Notes under the pieces: generated by a model
Databases searched by the model: none
What the model was told of the DNA's origin: nothing
Seen by the model: only the letters and a program-made list of their open reading frames with translations
Assembly (NCBI GenBank): GCA_024811115.1
Contig: JAKOGH010001120.1
Coordinates: forward strand, 1-19,815
Direction of reading: 5' to 3'
DNA length: 19,815 nt
DNA from: Terana coerulea
Taxonomy: Eukaryota; Basidiomycota; Agaricomycetes; Polyporales; Phanerochaetaceae
Program-made: the position numbers and the translations under genes
Shown: in pieces, positions 19,501 to 19,815 of the stretch
How positions within the stretch are numbered: the first letter of the stretch is position 1
How the letters are laid out: every line of letters begins with the position of its first letter

Positions 19501-19805
19501 TTCGACACAGCGTGATACCCAGACTCGAAACCATGGAACCCACACATACAATCTGCCGCCTTATTGTGGACGTCCTTCGAGAAAAACCCACTGAGCAGGA
19601 CGTTCCTGCGACGCGCGTTGAGGTCTACGAGGGCCGTACCATGCACTCCGTGATTCTTTCATTTGCAGGGAAATACGCCGACGCCGCGCCTGTGCAGAAG
19701 AAGAAGGAAATCATGGACGCGTTTGAGTGGCTCCGATCCATCGGCCTGCCTGGGATGTGCGAAAGCATCATCGACCGTTTTCTGGCTGGAAGCCGTGACG
19801 GATAG
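16599..19805 (+). CDS. Copy D: intact Fe(II)/2-oxoglutarate dioxygenase-like protein
   Basis: Ten exons: 16599-16703, 16763-17011, 17073-17212, 17266-17283, 17337-18081, 18138-18159, 18208-18556, 18604-18843, 18891-19454 and 19511-19805. They total 2727 nt, a whole number of codons, with no internal stop (908 residues). Residues 1-35 are acidic and 36-164 carry the family signature NAPNPVLKVSDLGTVGLPLS. The beta-helix core follows with H169, D171 (HVD), GGEAHLAHGN, H227 and R237 (DVKHEIKPITHGYR). An acidic linker and a long helical region of unknown fold come after. Such enzymes oxidise substrates using Fe(II), O2 and 2-oxoglutarate; the substrate here is unknown. Intron 2 (17012-17072) must use a GC donor. 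The TAG at 19803-19805 ends the model 10 bp from the window edge. Copy B has a further C-terminal module, so D may be shorter, or may continue through an unseen splice. Confidence 0.83.
17266..17283 (+). other. Copy D 18-nt microexon encoding HxD
   Basis: Acceptor TGAAG, donor GTAAGT; both flanking introns are 53 nt. Reads (ca)c-ttc-ctt-gcg-cat-gtt-ga(c), which provides H165, F166-V170 and two bases of D171. Without it the protein lacks its Fe-binding HxD motif. Confidence 0.88.
18138..18159 (+). other. Copy D 22-nt microexon
   Basis: Acceptor ACTTAG, donor GTAAGT; encodes GAGSMER plus one base of a Trp codon completed by GG of the next exon. Counterparts of identical length lie at 1218-1197 (A) and 6017-5996 (B). 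Confidence 0.8.
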
Positions 19806-19815
19806 GTATCTCAAG

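Overview
The window looks like nuclear DNA of a filamentous basidiomycete, probably an Agaricomycete. Genes are cut into many exons by 45-100 nt GT-AG introns, and the main gene family is one I recognise from memory as an expanded family in Agaricomycetes. No database search was possible. All exon models were built by eye from splice consensus, reading frame and comparison of the four copies.

Layout, left to right. (A) Minus strand, about 2768 down to the left edge: copy A of a large Fe(II)/2-oxoglutarate dioxygenase-like protein, cut by the window edge. (B) Minus strand, 7592 to 3185: copy B, a heavily damaged pseudogene whose last coding exon holds a 901-bp element with terminal inverted repeats (3490-4390) flanked by a perfect 9-bp target duplication. 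(C) Plus strand, 7891-8577: the 5' third of copy C, divergent from B across 298 bp. C stops abruptly at a Ty1/copia-type LTR retrotransposon (8578-15062) with decayed gag-pol and two ~291-nt LTRs. (E) Plus strand, 15192-16082: a four-exon gene for a small helical protein resembling the N-terminal bundle of MLKL/HeLo-type cell-death proteins, lying just behind the 3' LTR. (D) Plus strand, 16599-19805: the intact-looking copy D, ten exons, 908 codons.

The main structural result is that the metal-binding HxD motif of the dioxygenase is encoded by an 18-nt microexon in all four copies, with the Asp codon split across the following intron. A second microexon of 22 nt is kept in A, B and D. With these included, copy D reads through without a stop and keeps all Fe ligands (H169, D171, H227) and the 2-oxoglutarate Arg (R237). 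B has lost two of the three ligands, consistent with decay. The retrotransposon joins copy C at the last base of its microexon, and the remainder of C is absent from the other side.

The retroelement carries a splice donor inside its LTR. In the 5' copy this predicts a leader intron that removes the primer-binding site. In the 3' copy the LTR TATA box and donor sit upstream of a pyrimidine-rich acceptor 15 nt before the ATG of gene E, so an LTR-driven spliced transcript of E is plausible. No tRNA, rRNA, CRISPR array or prokaryote-type operon was seen.
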